Assembly (NCBI GenBank): GCA_023213315.1
Contig: JAKCPI010014350.1
Location: 108,345-172,344 of the forward strand
Direction: 5' to 3'
Origin: Euborellia annulipes
Taxonomy: Eukaryota; Arthropoda; Insecta; Dermaptera; Anisolabididae
DNA length: 64,000 bases
Positions 62,443 to 64,000 of the stretch are shown here, piece by piece (position 1 is the first letter of the stretch; every line of letters begins with the position of its first letter). The position numbers and the translations under genes were made by a program. The notes beneath the pieces were generated by a model. That model was not told where the DNA came from and did no database searches. It saw nothing but the letters and a program-made list of their open reading frames with translations.

Positions 62443-63645
62443 TTACAAATGTTTTAGTGCGTTTTCGATATCTTGTATTAAATCTTGCGGATCTTCTAGT
62501 CCTATACAGAATCGAACCAATAATCCTTGTTGTAAATGTGTATTCTCAAGTTTTCTCATCATTTTTAAATCATAAAGCATGATTAGACTAACTGGTCCTC
62601 CCCAGCTAAAACCGAGCTTAAATAACTCTAATGCATCGCAGAAGCGACGTACTGCTGCCATGTCATAATCTGGTTTGAAAATAACACTGACTAAACCTGC
62701 ACTTTGACCATTTGTGCAGATTTCTTGCCAATATTGATAACTTGGGGCGGTCTCATCACTTGGATGTAGAACTTGTGCAAATTGAGGTTGGTCTTTTAGC
62801 CATTTAAGTAAAGTTTGAGCATTAGCAGATTGTTGTTCATAGCGTAAAGACATATGAGCAAGACTACGTTGAATTTGAGCAGCATCATCTCCTGAAACTG
62901 CAATACCTAAAATGGCATGTGTGCGGAACAGACGGTGATGGAGTTTATCATCACGAGTTATAATGCTGCCCATTAGGATATCACCGCCACCACTTGGATA
63001 TTTGGTTAGTGCATGGACGGTTAAATCGACTGCTAGATTTTCATCAGAAAAATTAAAAGCATTAAACGCAAGCCCAGCGCCCCAAGTGTTATCTAGCGCT
63101 GTTAATACGCCATGCTTTTTAGCTTTTTTAACTAAATTTTTAAGATCAGGGAATTCTAGAGTAACTGAACCTGCAGCTTCCAACCATAATAGTTTGCTTC
63201 TTTCAGTCGGTTGAAAACTTGAAGCATCAATGGGGTTATATACTTTAACAATAACGCCATATTGATTTTGTAGATAATTTAAATGTTCTAGGTTCGGTCC
63301 ATAAATGTTATCTGGTACCCATACTTCATCATTAGTGCTTAAAAATGCTGAGTTCACAACATTAATTGCAGATAAACCACTCGGTGCAAGCAAACAATGC
63401 AATCCACCTTCAATTTGCGCAATATTGTCGCCTAATGTGAAGGTAGTGGGGGTGCCATGCGTCCCATAACTATAGTCATAATCATCAGTCCAATGACGAT
63501 CAAAAAGGTGCGAAGTTGATTTAAAAATAATAGTGGATGCACGAAATAAGGGTGGTTGTACTGTTTCAATAAATTGCGGAGCCTTTCTTGGTGCATGAAT
63601 GAGGCGAGTCTGAAAGTCGTTATGCTTTTTCATAGTGCGTTGCAT
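62443..63645 (-). CDS. metC: Cystathionine beta-lyase
   Basis: PLP-dependent Cys/Met metabolism enzyme that cleaves cystathionine to homocysteine, pyruvate and ammonia. 400 residues (or 396 from the second ATG at 63633). Family features are TRLIHAPRKAPQF, Tyr-rich DYDYSYGTHGTPT, the PLP lysine K215 in TVHALTKYPSGGGDILMG, and the C-terminal FSWGGPVSLIM. The TxGxxR-like LVRFCIGLEDPQDLIQDIENAL tail is conserved. It may alternatively be a cystathionine gamma-synthase-like enzyme, but FSWGG and YSYGTHG favour the beta-lyase. Confidence 0.92.
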   Translation of the reverse strand: MQRTMKKHNDFQTRLIHAPRKAPQFIETVQPPLFRASTIIFKSTSHLFDRHWTDDYDYSYGTHGTPTTFTLGDNIAQIEGGLHCLLAPSGLSAINVVNSAFLSTNDEVWVPDNIYGPNLEHLNYLQNQYGVIVKVYNPIDASSFQPTERSKLLWLEAAGSVTLEFPDLKNLVKKAKKHGVLTALDNTWGAGLAFNAFNFSDENLAVDLTVHALTKYPSGGGDILMGSIITRDDKLHHRLFRTHAILGIAVSGDDAAQIQRSLAHMSLRYEQQSANAQTLLKWLKDQPQFAQVLHPSDETAPSYQYWQEICTNGQSAGLVSVIFKPDYDMAAVRRFCDALELFKLGFSWGGPVSLIMLYDLKMMRKLENTHLQQGLLVRFCIGLEDPQDLIQDIENALKHL

Positions 63646-63801
63646 TTTAAATAATAAAGTTAGATTAAGAGAAATTTAGATTATTGGCTATATTTACGAA
63701 ATTTTATAAGACGTTTCGTTACAGTAGACCCATAAAATAAAAACTTGGCTTTATTTTTGCAAAGACCACTACAACATTCTAACAACAATAGGTTTAAGCG
63801 C

Positions 63802-64000
63802 ATGAAGTCGCATTTACGAGTTCACTATTTTCAACACATTGCTGGTGAGGGATTTGGAAGTTGTTACTCATTTTTAAAAGCTCACCACGCGACCATTAGC
63901 TCTACAGAGTTTTTTGCACTTCCAGTTGATCGATCACTTGAAATAGAGGCTTTACCCAGAATCGAAGAGGTTGATTTGTTATTGGTCATGGGTGGAACCA
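63802..64000 (+). CDS. Class I glutamine amidotransferase-like protein, 3' end outside window
   Basis: The ATG at 63802 (AGG nine bases before) starts MKSHLRVHYFQHIAGEGFG and runs open to the window edge: 66 residues seen. The strand EVDLLLVMGGT, cut at the end, fits the 'VVMGGPMSV' segment of GMP-synthase-like type-1 glutamine amidotransferases; the catalytic Cys lies further on and is not visible. Divergent from metC. Substrate unknown. Confidence 0.75.
   Translation, partial: MKSHLRVHYFQHIAGEGFGSCYSFLKAHHATISSTEFFALPVDRSLEIEALPRIEEVDLLLVMGGT

Overview
The window is an AT-rich (roughly 39-40% G+C by eye) chromosomal segment of a gammaproteobacterium. Gene content and order point to Acinetobacter, most likely the A. 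baumannii group. Support comes from an ast operon with a gdhA-type dehydrogenase just upstream, an mlaFEDCB operon, an 854-residue PlsB, a DUF853 ATPase and many small orphan lipoproteins. No rRNA, tRNA, CRISPR array, insertion sequence or prophage was seen. Species assignment is inference, because no search was possible. Layout: a partial unknown gene and an amino-acid permease (1-2.7 kb); an unusually AT-rich 1 kb spacer with hairpins (2.7-3.7 kb); gdhA, then after a strong hairpin terminator the arginine succinyltransferase operon astC-A-D-B-E (3.7-11.2 kb), which converts arginine to glutamate, with the dehydrogenase able to pass glutamate on to 2-oxoglutarate. From 11.2 to 18.7 kb lie envelope and accessory genes: an LEA-like 11-mer repeat protein and a shorter relative, a secreted subtilase with a small anchored partner, a LysR/DMT-exporter divergent pair and lipoproteins. 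Then come glyQ-glyS (18.9-22 kb), orphan membrane, Sel1 and LprI-like genes (22-24.5 kb), a radical-SAM DNA-repair-type pair (24.6-26.6 kb), an HPP-CBS membrane protein, a PspC-domain protein, lipoproteins and an acyl-CoA dehydrogenase (26.7-33.6 kb). Next are metabolic genes aroE, hemF, ribA, dxs and an IMPase (33.6-39.4 kb), a DEAD-box helicase with a long Arg/Gly repeat tail (39.5-41.8 kb), and the Mla phospholipid transport operon (42.2-45.5 kb). The last part holds corA-like, LOG-family, NUDIX, comF, recG, a SDR protein, a solute-binding protein, plsB, tesB, a dicarboxylate symporter, a ferritin-like hydrolase, engB, nsrR, a truncated flavohaemoglobin, DUF853, metC and the start of a glutamine amidotransferase. 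The most striking regulatory finding is a perfect NsrR-type 11-1-11 palindrome just upstream of a flavohaemoglobin-like gene that lacks its whole NAD-binding domain and is followed by nsrR itself. This forms a small nitric-oxide-response unit with an unusual effector. A second dominant feature is technical. About 40 one- or two-base indels, mostly in homopolymers, break roughly 20 conserved genes, including recG, aroE, hemF and plsB. In every case the reading frame resumes exactly, and net lengths come out as multiples of three. This looks like homopolymer error in a pyrosequencing-type assembly rather than decay. I annotate such genes as single loci and give the break positions.
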